Assembly (NCBI RefSeq): GCF_900188145.1
Contig: NZ_FZOJ01000028.1
Location: 1-64,000 of the forward strand
Origin: Anaerovirgula multivorans
Lineage (GTDB): Bacteria; Bacillota; Clostridia; Peptostreptococcales; Natronincolaceae
Direction of reading: 5' to 3'
Length of the DNA: 64,000 nucleotides
Every line of letters starts with the position of its first letter. Position 1 is the first letter of the stretch. The translations under genes were made by a program, and so were the position numbers. The notes beneath the pieces are model-generated. The model had not been told where the DNA came from. It did no database searches and saw nothing but the letters and a program-made list of their open reading frames with translations. Shown here piece after piece: positions 44,209 through 52,904 of the stretch.

Positions 44209-44245
44209 GGTAGGCGTCCTGTAACGCCTACCGCCCCCTTTTTTA
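44209..44245 (+). terminator. Second terminator in the nik leader region
   Basis: A perfect 8-bp stem, GGTAGGCG (44209-44216) and CGCCTACC (44225-44232), followed by GCCCCCTTTTTT. Confidence 0.7.
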
Positions 44246-44336
44246 AAATTATATATAAAAATAAATAAAGATTGTTAGATTTTCAAATTTGTGAATCATC
44301 TTTGATTTTAAGAAATGAAAAACAATTGTTAATTAT

Positions 44337-44365
44337 TTGACAAAATTTTACCAATGTATTATGAT
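44337..44365 (+). promoter_or_regulatory. Likely nik operon promoter
   Basis: TTGACA (44337-44342) and TATGAT (44360-44365), spacer 17 bp, followed by a ~350-nt leader that contains the attenuator-like hairpin at 44478. Confidence 0.75.
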
Positions 44366-44477
44366 ATGAGTAATAAAATTCTAACTTTTTTAGCTAGATG
44401 ATGATTCTAAGGATGTGCATGAAGCTATTTAGGACATACGAAATGATAAGCTATGAAAAATATACTTTGATGATAAC

Positions 44478-44532
44478 CATGAAGGTTAGAGAGAAGAGTA
44501 CTCTTCTTACTGATCTTCATGTTTTTGTTTTT
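44478..44532 (+). terminator. Attenuator-like terminator in the nikA leader
   Basis: A long hairpin: CATGAAGGTTAG (44478-44489) pairs with CTGATCTTCATG (44510-44521) through G-U pairs, and AGAAGAGTACTCTTCT (44492-44507) is a perfect inner palindrome. TTTTTGTTTTT follows. It lies between promoter and gene, so it must be bypassed for nik expression. Confidence 0.8.
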
Positions 44533-44723
44533 GTGGCAATGTTTAAATATTTTGCGATACAAGGAACCATGTACATAGGAAAACATTTTATTTTTAAAGA
44601 ATAATTTTAAAATAAATTTAAATACGAGTTTTTTGAAGGGAGCTGATGATCAGAAGATATAATCTTATAAACTTCAGGGCTAAACATAACAACAAATGAT
44701 ATGAAAGAGGTGTAAATAAAACA

Positions 44724-46340
44724 ATGAGAAAAGCAAAGTGGCACGTATTATTTATATGTTTGGCTGTATCAGCTTCTATTCTGTTGGCAGGATGTGGCAG
44801 CAATAATCAACCAGTAGCACAAGAACAAGGTGAGGCAACAACACAGGAGAAGATCCTAACAATTTCTTGGGGGCAAGATATGGGAGAATTAAATCCTCAT
44901 ATGTACAGTCCAAATCAAATGTTTGCTCAAGATATGGTATATGAATCCTTAGTAAGGTATGGTGAAGATGGAGAAATTCAACCTAAACTAGCAGAGGATT
45001 GGGAAATCTCTCCTGATGGGAAAGAATACACCTTTAAACTAAGAAAAGATGTCAAATTTTCTGATGGTTCATCTTTTAATGCCGCTATAGCTAAAAAAAA
45101 TTTTGATGTAGTATTAAGTAATGCCGAAAGACATAATTGGTTAGAATTGATTAATCAAATTGAAGCCACAGAAGTAGTAGAGGAATATACATTAAAGCTA
45201 GTATTTAAAAATCCTTATTATCCTGCTCTTCAGGAATTGGCATTAATTCGACCCTTAAGGTTTTTAGGGGAAGCTGGTTTTCCTGATAACGGTAATACTG
45301 CAGAAGGAATAAAGCAAGCCATCGGTACAGGCCCATGGGTTTTCAGTGAAGAGGTGAAGGGTGAATATGCAGTTTTCACAAAGAATGAACATTATTGGGG
45401 AGCCGAACCTAAGGTAGATAAAATAGTTATTAAAATTATTCCTGATGCAGAAACAAGAGCAATGGCCTTTGAGAAAAAAGAAATTGATCTAATTTATGGT
45501 AGTGGATTAATAAGCCTAGATTCTTTTAAGCAGTTTCGAGATTCTGGAAAATATAAAACAGACATTTCTAACCCTTTAGCTACTAGATTTTTAGCAATCA
45601 ACTCAAATAAAGGGGCTACCAAAGAATTAGAAGTACGTAGAGCCATTCAGCATGCCTTTGACAAACAAACCTTTATAGATGCTGTGTTTTACGGTACAGA
45701 AAAAAAAGCCGATACATTGTTTGCATCAAACTTCCCCTATTGTGATTTGGGCTTAGAGGCTTATGATTACAATCTAGAAAAAGCTAGCCTTCTATTAGAG
45801 GAAGCTGGGTGGAAAAAAGGAGAAGGGAAAGAGTTTAGAGAAAAAAATGGACAATTGTTGGAAATGGAGTTTAACTTTGATAGTGATGATGCTATACAGA
45901 AATCTATTGGAGAAGTTTTACAAGGGGATTTGAAGAAGGCAGGAATTAAGTTAAACCTGGTTGGTGAAGAAACAGCATCCTACGCACAAAGGCAGAAAGA
46001 TGGTAATTTCAACCTAATCTATGAAAGCAACTGGGGCGCACCTTACGACCCACATTCCTTTGTTTCTTCTATGAGGACCCCTGCCCACGCCGACTATCAA
46101 GCACAAATTGGTTTACCAATGAAATCGGAAATTGATGCTAAAATTACCGAAGTTTTATTGAGTACCAATGAAGAAGAACGTCAGGAGCTCTATGCTTATA
46201 TTTTAGAAACTTTACATGAACAGGCGGTTTATTTGCCAATCTCTTATCGAAGCAATATAGCTGTCCATCATGATTATGTTTCCGGTGTAGTATTCTTTGG
46301 AACACAATACGAAATGCCCCTAGCCAATATAGATTTATAA
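44724..46340 (+). CDS. nikA: Nickel-type ABC transporter substrate-binding lipoprotein
   Basis: A 538-residue lipoprotein (lipobox LLAGC, Cys about 23) closely resembling E. coli NikA throughout: LNPHMYSPNQMFAQDMVYES, the segment ERHNWLELINQIEA, IGTGPW and WGAPYDPHSFVSSMR, which carries the tryptophan and histidine near the NikA metal site. It captures Ni(II), or a cobalt or metal-chelate complex, for the permease encoded downstream. AGAGGTG lies about 13 nt before the ATG. Metal specificity cannot be read from sequence; the upstream B12 riboswitch makes cobalt plausible. Confidence 0.9.
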   Translation: MRKAKWHVLFICLAVSASILLAGCGSNNQPVAQEQGEATTQEKILTISWGQDMGELNPHMYSPNQMFAQDMVYESLVRYGEDGEIQPKLAEDWEISPDGKEYTFKLRKDVKFSDGSSFNAAIAKKNFDVVLSNAERHNWLELINQIEATEVVEEYTLKLVFKNPYYPALQELALIRPLRFLGEAGFPDNGNTAEGIKQAIGTGPWVFSEEVKGEYAVFTKNEHYWGAEPKVDKIVIKIIPDAETRAMAFEKKEIDLIYGSGLISLDSFKQFRDSGKYKTDISNPLATRFLAINSNKGATKELEVRRAIQHAFDKQTFIDAVFYGTEKKADTLFASNFPYCDLGLEAYDYNLEKASLLLEEAGWKKGEGKEFREKNGQLLEMEFNFDSDDAIQKSIGEVLQGDLKKAGIKLNLVGEETASYAQRQKDGNFNLIYESNWGAPYDPHSFVSSMRTPAHADYQAQIGLPMKSEIDAKITEVLLSTNEEERQELYAYILETLHEQAVYLPISYRSNIAVHHDYVSGVVFFGTQYEMPLANIDL

Positions 46341-46346
46341 TAATCC

Positions 46347-46381
46347 TTTAATACTTCCAGCTTAAAGTTGGAAGTATTAAA
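46347..46381 (+). terminator. Intercistronic hairpin between nikA and nikB
   Basis: A perfect 13-bp stem, TTTAATACTTCCA (46347-46359) and TGGAAGTATTAAA (46369-46381), without a T run. Such elements often raise binding-protein mRNA over permease mRNA. Confidence 0.7.
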
Positions 46382-46410
46382 AATAATCGTCTTACTTGTA
46401 TGGAGGAAAA

Positions 46411-47349
46411 ATGAGAAAATTTATTTTCAAAAGACTAATAAGTTTAGTTCCTATTTTATTGGGAATTTCCATCATAACCTTTGCTTTATTGCAACTTGTT
46501 CCTGTTGATCCAGCAGAGGTCTACTTAAGATTGTCACAAATCCCGCCAACGGAGGAGGCCATTGCTGTTACTAGGGCTGAATTAGGATTGAATGACCCTC
46601 TGCACCAGCAATACATTCAATGGGTTAAAAATGTTTTCAGCTTAGATTTTGGAAAATCCTTTGTTACAAGAAATCCAGTATTGGAGGAATTATTATACTA
46701 TTTTCCTGCGACTATTCAATTAACCCTAACTTCTTTAGTTTTAGTGATTATAATAAGTATTCCGATGGCTATTCTTTCAGCTCTCTACAAAGATACGATC
46801 GTTGATAATATCGGTCGATGCTTTGCTTTTTTAGGCGCCTCCATGCCTAGCTTTTGGGTAGGGCTCTTACTAATGTATGTGTTTTCATTAAAATTTGATT
46901 TGTTACCAGTAGCCGGTAGAGGCTCAATAAAACACTTGATTTTGCCTTCCTTTACTTTAGCACTAGGGTCGGTGGCCACCTACACGAGATTACTAAGGAC
47001 TACATTGCTAGAAAATTTTAAGGAAAATTATGTTCTGTACGGTAGAACAAGAGGGTTAAAGGAGGGTTTTATTTTATTACGGCATGTTTTTAAAAATGCG
47101 ATACTACCAGTGATTACAGCCTTTGGCATGAGTATGGGTTATATGCTGGCAGGAAGTGTTATCGTAGAGAATGTTTTTGCATGGCCAGGGGTAGGGCGAT
47201 ATATTATTTCTGCTATTTTCAATAGAGATTATCCTGTAATACAATGCTATGTTTTAATTATGGCAGTCATATTTGTCCTTTTGAATCTGTTGGTGGATAT
47301 CCTCTATGGTATTTTAGATCCCCGTATTAGGATAGGAGGGGATGAGTAA
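46411..47349 (+). CDS. nikB: Nickel-type ABC transporter permease NikB
   Basis: A 312-residue permease with about six spans. ATG 46411 has GGAGG just upstream. It closely resembles NikB (GASMPSFWVGLLLMYVFSLK; the end VGRYIISAIFNRDYPVIQCY). It forms the membrane channel with NikC. The stop codon overlaps the run-in to the next gene directly (nikC starts 1 nt after the stop), which implies translational coupling. The class also moves oligopeptides, but the detailed match favours metal uptake. Confidence 0.9.
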   Translation: MRKFIFKRLISLVPILLGISIITFALLQLVPVDPAEVYLRLSQIPPTEEAIAVTRAELGLNDPLHQQYIQWVKNVFSLDFGKSFVTRNPVLEELLYYFPATIQLTLTSLVLVIIISIPMAILSALYKDTIVDNIGRCFAFLGASMPSFWVGLLLMYVFSLKFDLLPVAGRGSIKHLILPSFTLALGSVATYTRLLRTTLLENFKENYVLYGRTRGLKEGFILLRHVFKNAILPVITAFGMSMGYMLAGSVIVENVFAWPGVGRYIISAIFNRDYPVIQCYVLIMAVIFVLLNLLVDILYGILDPRIRIGGDE

Positions 47350-48186
47350 ATGGCGATAGTAATAAAAAAACCAAACAAATTTATAAGAAATCATATGGTG
47401 ATCTTCAGTTCAGTTATATTGTTAGTAATGGTATGCTTTAGTTTACTAGCACCTGTTATAGCCCCAAATCATCCAGAGGATGTAGATTTACTGCAAAAAT
47501 TGCAGGGAACCAGTAGAGATTTTCCTTTAGGTACTGATCATTTGGGGAGATGCATATTATCAAGATTGATTTACGGAACAAAGGTATCGGTGGGAACTGC
47601 AGTAGCAGTCATGTTGATAACAGTTAGTATCAGTATAGTAGTGGGAACTATTTCGGGGTATAAGGGGGGTCTTATAGACGATATGATCATGCGCTTATGT
47701 GATATGATCATGGCCTTCCCTAACCTTGTGTTGACATTGGTAATCATTGGAATGTTAGGGCCTGGTTTAAGAAACCTGATGATTGCAATGATTTTAGTTC
47801 ACTGGGTAGGATATGCTAGGATTATTAGAGGTATGGTTTTAAGCCATAAAGAGAAAAATTTTATCCTCTCAGCAAAGGTCTCCGGCAGCTCTGATTTTAA
47901 AATTATATTTCAACATATTTTACCCAATGTTTTACCACAAATTATTGTACTAGCTACTTTAGACTTAGGAAGTGTTATATTACATATCTCAGGATTTTCT
48001 TTTCTAGGGTTAGGGATACGGCCTCCAGATCCAGAATGGGGTGCCATGCTAAATGATGGAAGACAGTTTATTAGAAGCAATCCGTCCCTTATGATTTACC
48101 CTGGTATTATGATTCTAATGACAGTAGTTTCCTTCAATCTATTGGGGGATGCCTTAAGAGATTTTCTTGAAGAAAAAAATTACTAA
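47350..48186 (+). CDS. nikC: Nickel-type ABC transporter permease NikC
   Basis: A 278-residue permease with about six spans. It carries the DPP/NikC core (FPLGTDHLGRCILSRLIYGTK near residue 58) and the coupling segment SAKVSGSSDFKIIFQHILPN. The end SFLGLGIRPPDPEWGAMLND is typical of the family. It begins directly after nikB and partners it in the channel. Confidence 0.9.
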   Translation: MAIVIKKPNKFIRNHMVIFSSVILLVMVCFSLLAPVIAPNHPEDVDLLQKLQGTSRDFPLGTDHLGRCILSRLIYGTKVSVGTAVAVMLITVSISIVVGTISGYKGGLIDDMIMRLCDMIMAFPNLVLTLVIIGMLGPGLRNLMIAMILVHWVGYARIIRGMVLSHKEKNFILSAKVSGSSDFKIIFQHILPNVLPQIIVLATLDLGSVILHISGFSFLGLGIRPPDPEWGAMLNDGRQFIRSNPSLMIYPGIMILMTVVSFNLLGDALRDFLEEKNY

Positions 48187-48199
48187 GGGAGATTTAGCC

Positions 48200-49195
48200 A
48201 TGAAGAATGAAGTGGTTCTAAAAACAGATAATCTACAGGTTTTTTTACCCAATAACCAGGGAATCCTTCGTGCCGTCAATGGTGTCGACCTGGAAATTAA
48301 AAAGGGAAAAATACTTGGATTGGTTGGTGAAAGTGGCTGTGGTAAATCCGTCATGTCTCTATCTTTATTGGGATTGCTTAAAAATAAAGAATGGAAAATA
48401 GAAGGGGAGATTGAGTTAAGGGGTAAGAACCTCTTATCTCTTTCCAAAGAAGAAATGAGAAAAGTCCGGGGGAAAGAAATGGCAATGATTATGCAAAATC
48501 CTATGAGTGTTTTTGATCCCCTAACAACTATAGGAGGCCACTTTGTTGATACAATCCAAAATCATATAAAGATTACAACCAAAGAAGCGAAAAAAATAGC
48601 CCTAGAAAACCTAAAAAAAGTAAGCTTACCCAACCCGGAAAAAATAATGAAACAATATCCCTTTCAACTCAGTGGAGGCATGCTGCAAAGGGTGATGATT
48701 GCTATCGCCATTGCACTGAATCCGGCGGTGTTGATCGCAGACGAACCTACTACCGCAGTAGATGTAACGGTGCAGCACCAAATTTTAGGACAGTTAAAAA
48801 AATTGGTAAAGGAGCACAATACAGGAGTATTGCTAGTATCCCATGACCTTGGGGTTATTGCTCAAATGGCAGATGAGGTGGCTGTGATGTATTGTGGTTA
48901 TATTGTAGAAAAAGCTCCAGTAGAAGAACTGTTCCGACATCCTGCCCATCCCTATACGAAAGGATTATTATCCTCTAGATTTCAACTTACTAAGAGACGG
49001 TTAAAACCCATAGAGGGTCAGCCGCCATCCCTTATAAATTTAAGCAATCAATGTCCCTTTTTAGAGAGATGTAATGAAGCAGAGGAGATATGTACTAAAT
49101 ATAGAATGGATGAGATTGGTGGCATAAAAAATCATCTAGTGAGATGTGCTAAATATGTCACTGGAAACGAGGTAATGCTCCATGAGCTTGCTTAA
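48200..49195 (+). CDS. nikD: Nickel-type ABC transporter ATPase NikD
   Basis: A 331-residue ATP-binding protein. ATG 48200 has AAGGGAG upstream. Walker A GESGCGKS (about 40-47), signature LSGGMLQR, Walker B VLIADEPTTAVD. The C-terminal oligopeptide/dipeptide-type extension has a cysteine-containing motif (CPFLERCNEAEEICTKY) that can bind an iron-sulfur cluster in this family. It forms the ATPase heterodimer with the next gene, which overlaps it by 14 bp. Confidence 0.88.
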   Translation: MKNEVVLKTDNLQVFLPNNQGILRAVNGVDLEIKKGKILGLVGESGCGKSVMSLSLLGLLKNKEWKIEGEIELRGKNLLSLSKEEMRKVRGKEMAMIMQNPMSVFDPLTTIGGHFVDTIQNHIKITTKEAKKIALENLKKVSLPNPEKIMKQYPFQLSGGMLQRVMIAIAIALNPAVLIADEPTTAVDVTVQHQILGQLKKLVKEHNTGVLLVSHDLGVIAQMADEVAVMYCGYIVEKAPVEELFRHPAHPYTKGLLSSRFQLTKRRLKPIEGQPPSLINLSNQCPFLERCNEAEEICTKYRMDEIGGIKNHLVRCAKYVTGNEVMLHELA

Positions 49196-50144
49196 AGTAG
49201 AAAATGTCAGCAAAGTTTATAAGAGTGATAGGTTTTTATGGGGACAACAAAGGATTACTGAAGCTGTTAAAAATGTAGATTTAATCATAGAAGAAGGAAC
49301 ATGTTTAGGCTTGGTAGGGGAAAGTGGTTGCGGTAAAAGCACTCTAGGAAAGGTTATTCTTGGCTTACTAAAACCAAACGAAGGAGAAGTTATTTTTCAA
49401 GGAAAGAACTTTTGCAAATCAAATGGTAGGCGGCAATATGGATTGCGGAGGGATTTACAAGTAGTATTTCAGGACTATTCTAGTTCTGTAAATCCAAAAC
49501 ATAATGTAGAAAAAATAATTAGTGAGCCCATAAGAAACTATTTAAAACTTAGTCCGTTAGAAGAAAAAAAGAAGGTGCTAGAGCTTTTAGAAATAGTAGG
49601 ATTAAATCAAAATGATATTAAGAAATACCCACATCAATTTAGTGGAGGACAATTGCAAAGAATTTGCATCGCAAAGGCGATTGCCCTGAAGCCTAAACTA
49701 ATTGTTTTAGATGAAGCCATAAGTAGTTTAGATGTATCAGTACAGGCTCAAATCTTAAATTTACTGTTAAGTTTGAAGGAACAATTTCATCTATCCTATT
49801 TATTTATATCCCATGACATTGAAGCTGTCAGCTATATAGCTGATCGTGTGGCGATAATGTATTTAGGGAGAATTGTTGAAGAGGCAGAAAATATTAAGAA
49901 TTTAGAGGAGTTAAAGCATCCCTATAGTAAAAAATTGCTAGCCTCTGTGTTGAATCCATACCCAGAGGAGGGAAAATTTCTAGACTCTTCCTTTGATGAA
50001 GTCTCCATCAGTAAACAAATCTCCTGCGGATGTAATTACATAGAGCGATGTGAAAAGGCAATGGAGATATGCCATCAGCAGGTGCCTACCTTTAATTCAG
50101 TGGCAGAGGGACATAAAATAGCCTGCCATTGTGAAGGGATATAA
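49182..50144 (+). CDS. nikE: Nickel-type ABC transporter ATPase NikE
   Basis: A 320-residue ATP-binding protein overlapping nikD. Walker A GESGCGKST, signature FSGGQLQR, Walker B LIVLDEAISSLDVS. A cysteine-rich C-terminal tail (CGCNYIERCEKAMEICHQ) mirrors NikD. It completes a full five-gene nik-type importer. No nikR-like repressor lies in the window. Confidence 0.88.
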   Translation: MSLLKVENVSKVYKSDRFLWGQQRITEAVKNVDLIIEEGTCLGLVGESGCGKSTLGKVILGLLKPNEGEVIFQGKNFCKSNGRRQYGLRRDLQVVFQDYSSSVNPKHNVEKIISEPIRNYLKLSPLEEKKKVLELLEIVGLNQNDIKKYPHQFSGGQLQRICIAKAIALKPKLIVLDEAISSLDVSVQAQILNLLLSLKEQFHLSYLFISHDIEAVSYIADRVAIMYLGRIVEEAENIKNLEELKHPYSKKLLASVLNPYPEEGKFLDSSFDEVSISKQISCGCNYIERCEKAMEICHQQVPTFNSVAEGHKIACHCEGI

Positions 50145-50237
50145 AGCAAGAGGGAACTTCTGCTAAAGGAAGCAGAAATTTTAAGAATATATTCAAACAT
50201 CAATATAGAAAATCTATTTTATAAAGGGAGGTCTACT

Positions 50238-50984
50238 ATGTCAATTCAAAACCGTATCGAAAATTATTGGAACAGTCGTGCAGGTGACTACAGTGAAAGT
50301 ATTCAAAAAGAAATGAATTCTTTCCAAATTAATGCCTGGAGAAAGTTAATTAGTGAAAATGCTCCATCTAAAGCTAATATCAAAGCCTTAGATATAGGAA
50401 CGGGGCCAGGATTTTTCACGATTGTTATGTCAGACTTAGGATACAAGGTTACTGCAGTGGACTGTACAGAAAACATGCTGTCGGAAGCAAGAAAAAATGT
50501 TGAGAGGGCAGGATTTACTGCAGAGTTTTTACAAGGGGATTGTCATCAACTACCCTTTGAAGATGCCTCCTTTGATCTAATTGTATGTAGAAATCTAGTT
50601 TGGACCCTAGTAGATCCTATAGGTGCCTATTGTGAATGGTATAGACTATTGAAGCCTGAAGGAAAATTACTGATATTTGATGCAAACTGGTATTTAAGAT
50701 TAACAGATCCAGAGTTACAGAAACGTTTTGAAGAGGACAGAAAAAGGATCGTGGAATTAGGATATGAGCCCTCCTTAGACACATTAGAAGAAGAAAGCAG
50801 CAATATTGGGAAGGACTTATACTTAACCTTTAGAGTAAGACCTCAGTGGGATGCTGAAGCATTTTTGAACCAAGGTTTTAAGAAAATTTTTATAGATAAA
50901 GATATTACAGAGTTAGTGTGGGATGAAGAAAGAAAGGTAAGATATAGATGTACACCCATGTTTTTGGCAGGGGCAGAAAAATAG
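50238..50984 (+). CDS. Class I SAM-dependent methyltransferase
   Basis: A 248-residue cytoplasmic methyltransferase. The SAM-binding motif is ALDIGTGPGFFTIVMSDLG (about 51-69), with the acidic residue at VTAVDCTENM and motif LPFEDASFDLIVCRNLVWTL. GGGAGG precedes the ATG. It lies between nikE and the ABC pair, 94 bp after nikE. In this setting it could modify a metal-binding small molecule, but the substrate cannot be read from the sequence. Confidence 0.85.
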   Translation: MSIQNRIENYWNSRAGDYSESIQKEMNSFQINAWRKLISENAPSKANIKALDIGTGPGFFTIVMSDLGYKVTAVDCTENMLSEARKNVERAGFTAEFLQGDCHQLPFEDASFDLIVCRNLVWTLVDPIGAYCEWYRLLKPEGKLLIFDANWYLRLTDPELQKRFEEDRKRIVELGYEPSLDTLEEESSNIGKDLYLTFRVRPQWDAEAFLNQGFKKIFIDKDITELVWDEERKVRYRCTPMFLAGAEK

Positions 50985-51163
50985 AGATATTTAATAGATT
51001 TTGATCAAGTGAAGTAAAAGTTTCGTCTAATTCTTTAATGTTTTGCTTTAAGAATTAAGATTGATAGGAAAAAAATAGCCTTTCTAACTTTTCTATAGAT
51101 TTGAAGAGTGAAAATTTATAGGAAGGATTTTAAAGAGCACCAACAGTTAGGAGTTGAATAACA

Positions 51164-52891
51164 TTGAATTTATACTTTAGGTTATTTACATTTCTTAAGG
51201 GAGCAAGGGGACAATTGGCACTGAAGATTTCTATAGGTCTATTCATGATGTCTACCTATGTGGGACAAGCCTTTGCCACTGCAGCTACTATGAGAAGGGT
51301 ATTTGGAGGAGGAAGTGTAGATGAGATTTTTCCTCTTCTTTTAGTCATTGCAGTTTTAATTGTTATAAGAACCTTCCTATTTCGAATAGATGAAATCTAC
51401 GGAAAAAAAATTGCTTGTCATATAAAGAACCGGCTAAGGGAACGTCTACTTATGAGATTGATGGATTTAGGTCCCGGCTATCAAGAAAACTATAGAAGTG
51501 GTAATCTGCAATCGGTATTAATCGATGGTGTAGAATCTCTTGAGCCATTTTTAACAGGATATATCCCTCAGCTGTTGGTATCTTTAATAGGATCTGGTGC
51601 TGTTGTTATATATATTTGGACTTTAGATCCTATAGTAGGATGGATTACGGCAGGGGGCCTCCTTATAGCTGTGGGGGCGCCACAAATAGGAAGTAATTTC
51701 TTTAAAAGAATTATTTTAGAATATTGGCAGTCCTATGCAAAATTAAATGCCCAATATATTGATGGTCTTCAGGGTATGACTACCTTGAAAGTTTTCCAAG
51801 CTAGCAAAATAAAAGGTCAAGAGCTGGAGGCAGAAGCAAAAGATGTTTACAGACGTTCTATGAAAAGCTTAGGAGCATCTTTATTGGATTCGGCTATTGT
51901 AAAATGGGGTGCAGCGGCTGGTGCAGCCTTTGCTACAGCAGTAGGAGCATTGAGAGTAACTACTGGAAATTTACCTCCCCAACATCTCTTCGTTATACTC
52001 TTTTTAACAGTAGAATGTTTTCGGCCTTTAAATGACTTAAACCGCTTATGGCATCAAAGCTTTTTAGGCTTTGCAGCTGCTAGAGGGATTTTCAATCTTT
52101 TAGATGAACCATTAATTGTAGAAGAGAGAAATGATAGCACCAGTATAGCTATTGAAGCGTCTTTGCCAGAATTAACCTTCAAAGAAGTTAGCTTTGCATA
52201 CTCCGGAGGAAAAAGACCAGCGGTGAAAAATGTTTCCTTTCATATAAAATCAGGAGAAAAGGTTGCCTTTGTAGGAAAATCTGGTTCTGGCAAATCAACT
52301 ATTGTTCAATTGATTATGAGATTTTTTGATCCTCAATCAGGTAGCATTCTTTTGAACGGAGAGGATATAAGAGAATATTCCTTTGAGGATTTACGGGATA
52401 AAATTGCTGTTGTTTTTCAGGATACTTATCTGTTTTATGGTACTGTTTCAGAAAATCTAAGGGTAGCCAACCCGAAAGCTACCCAAGAGGAATTAGAGAG
52501 GGCGGCACAACTGGCAGGTGCCCATGAATTTATTGCTGAACTCCCCCAAGGTTATGATACTGTGATTGGGGAAAGAGGAATCCGTCTTTCAGGGGGACAA
52601 AAACAAAGACTTTCTATTGCTAGAGCCTTCCTAAAGGATGCCCCCCTACTTATTCTAGATGAAGCCACATCCAATGTAGATGCCCTCAGTGAAGAAAAGA
52701 TTCAACATGCTCTAGAGCATCTGATGAAAAATAAAACTACCATTTTGATTGCTCATCGTCTGTCAACTATTCAAAGTGCCGACAGGATTTTTGTAATGGA
52801 TGATCAAGAGTTGAAGGAAGAAGGAAATCATCAGGAACTACTCTTTAAGAAAGGCTTTTATGCTCAGCTGATAAAAGCCCAGCATGAGTAA
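51164..52891 (+). CDS. ABC transporter with fused membrane and ATPase domains (first of pair)
   Basis: A 575-residue exporter-fold half transporter. It starts at TTG 51164 with AGGAG upstream. A six-span membrane domain (about 15-300) is followed by an ATPase (about 335-570) with GKSGSGKST, signature LSGGQKQR and Walker B LLILDEATSNVD. It overlaps the ribosome binding region of its partner. Siderophore importers IrtAB and YbtPQ have this same fold, and a siderophore-type binding protein gene lies downstream, so import of a metal chelate is as likely as export. Confidence 0.88.
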   Translation: MNLYFRLFTFLKGARGQLALKISIGLFMMSTYVGQAFATAATMRRVFGGGSVDEIFPLLLVIAVLIVIRTFLFRIDEIYGKKIACHIKNRLRERLLMRLMDLGPGYQENYRSGNLQSVLIDGVESLEPFLTGYIPQLLVSLIGSGAVVIYIWTLDPIVGWITAGGLLIAVGAPQIGSNFFKRIILEYWQSYAKLNAQYIDGLQGMTTLKVFQASKIKGQELEAEAKDVYRRSMKSLGASLLDSAIVKWGAAAGAAFATAVGALRVTTGNLPPQHLFVILFLTVECFRPLNDLNRLWHQSFLGFAAARGIFNLLDEPLIVEERNDSTSIAIEASLPELTFKEVSFAYSGGKRPAVKNVSFHIKSGEKVAFVGKSGSGKSTIVQLIMRFFDPQSGSILLNGEDIREYSFEDLRDKIAVVFQDTYLFYGTVSENLRVANPKATQEELERAAQLAGAHEFIAELPQGYDTVIGERGIRLSGGQKQRLSIARAFLKDAPLLILDEATSNVDALSEEKIQHALEHLMKNKTTILIAHRLSTIQSADRIFVMDDQELKEEGNHQELLFKKGFYAQLIKAQHE

Positions 52892-52904
52892 AGGAGGAAT
52901 TGTA

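Noticed and set aside
44398..44604. A 68-codon plus-strand frame in the nikA leader
   Set aside because: It spans the strong terminator hairpin at 44478 and has no ribosome binding site or protein-like composition.
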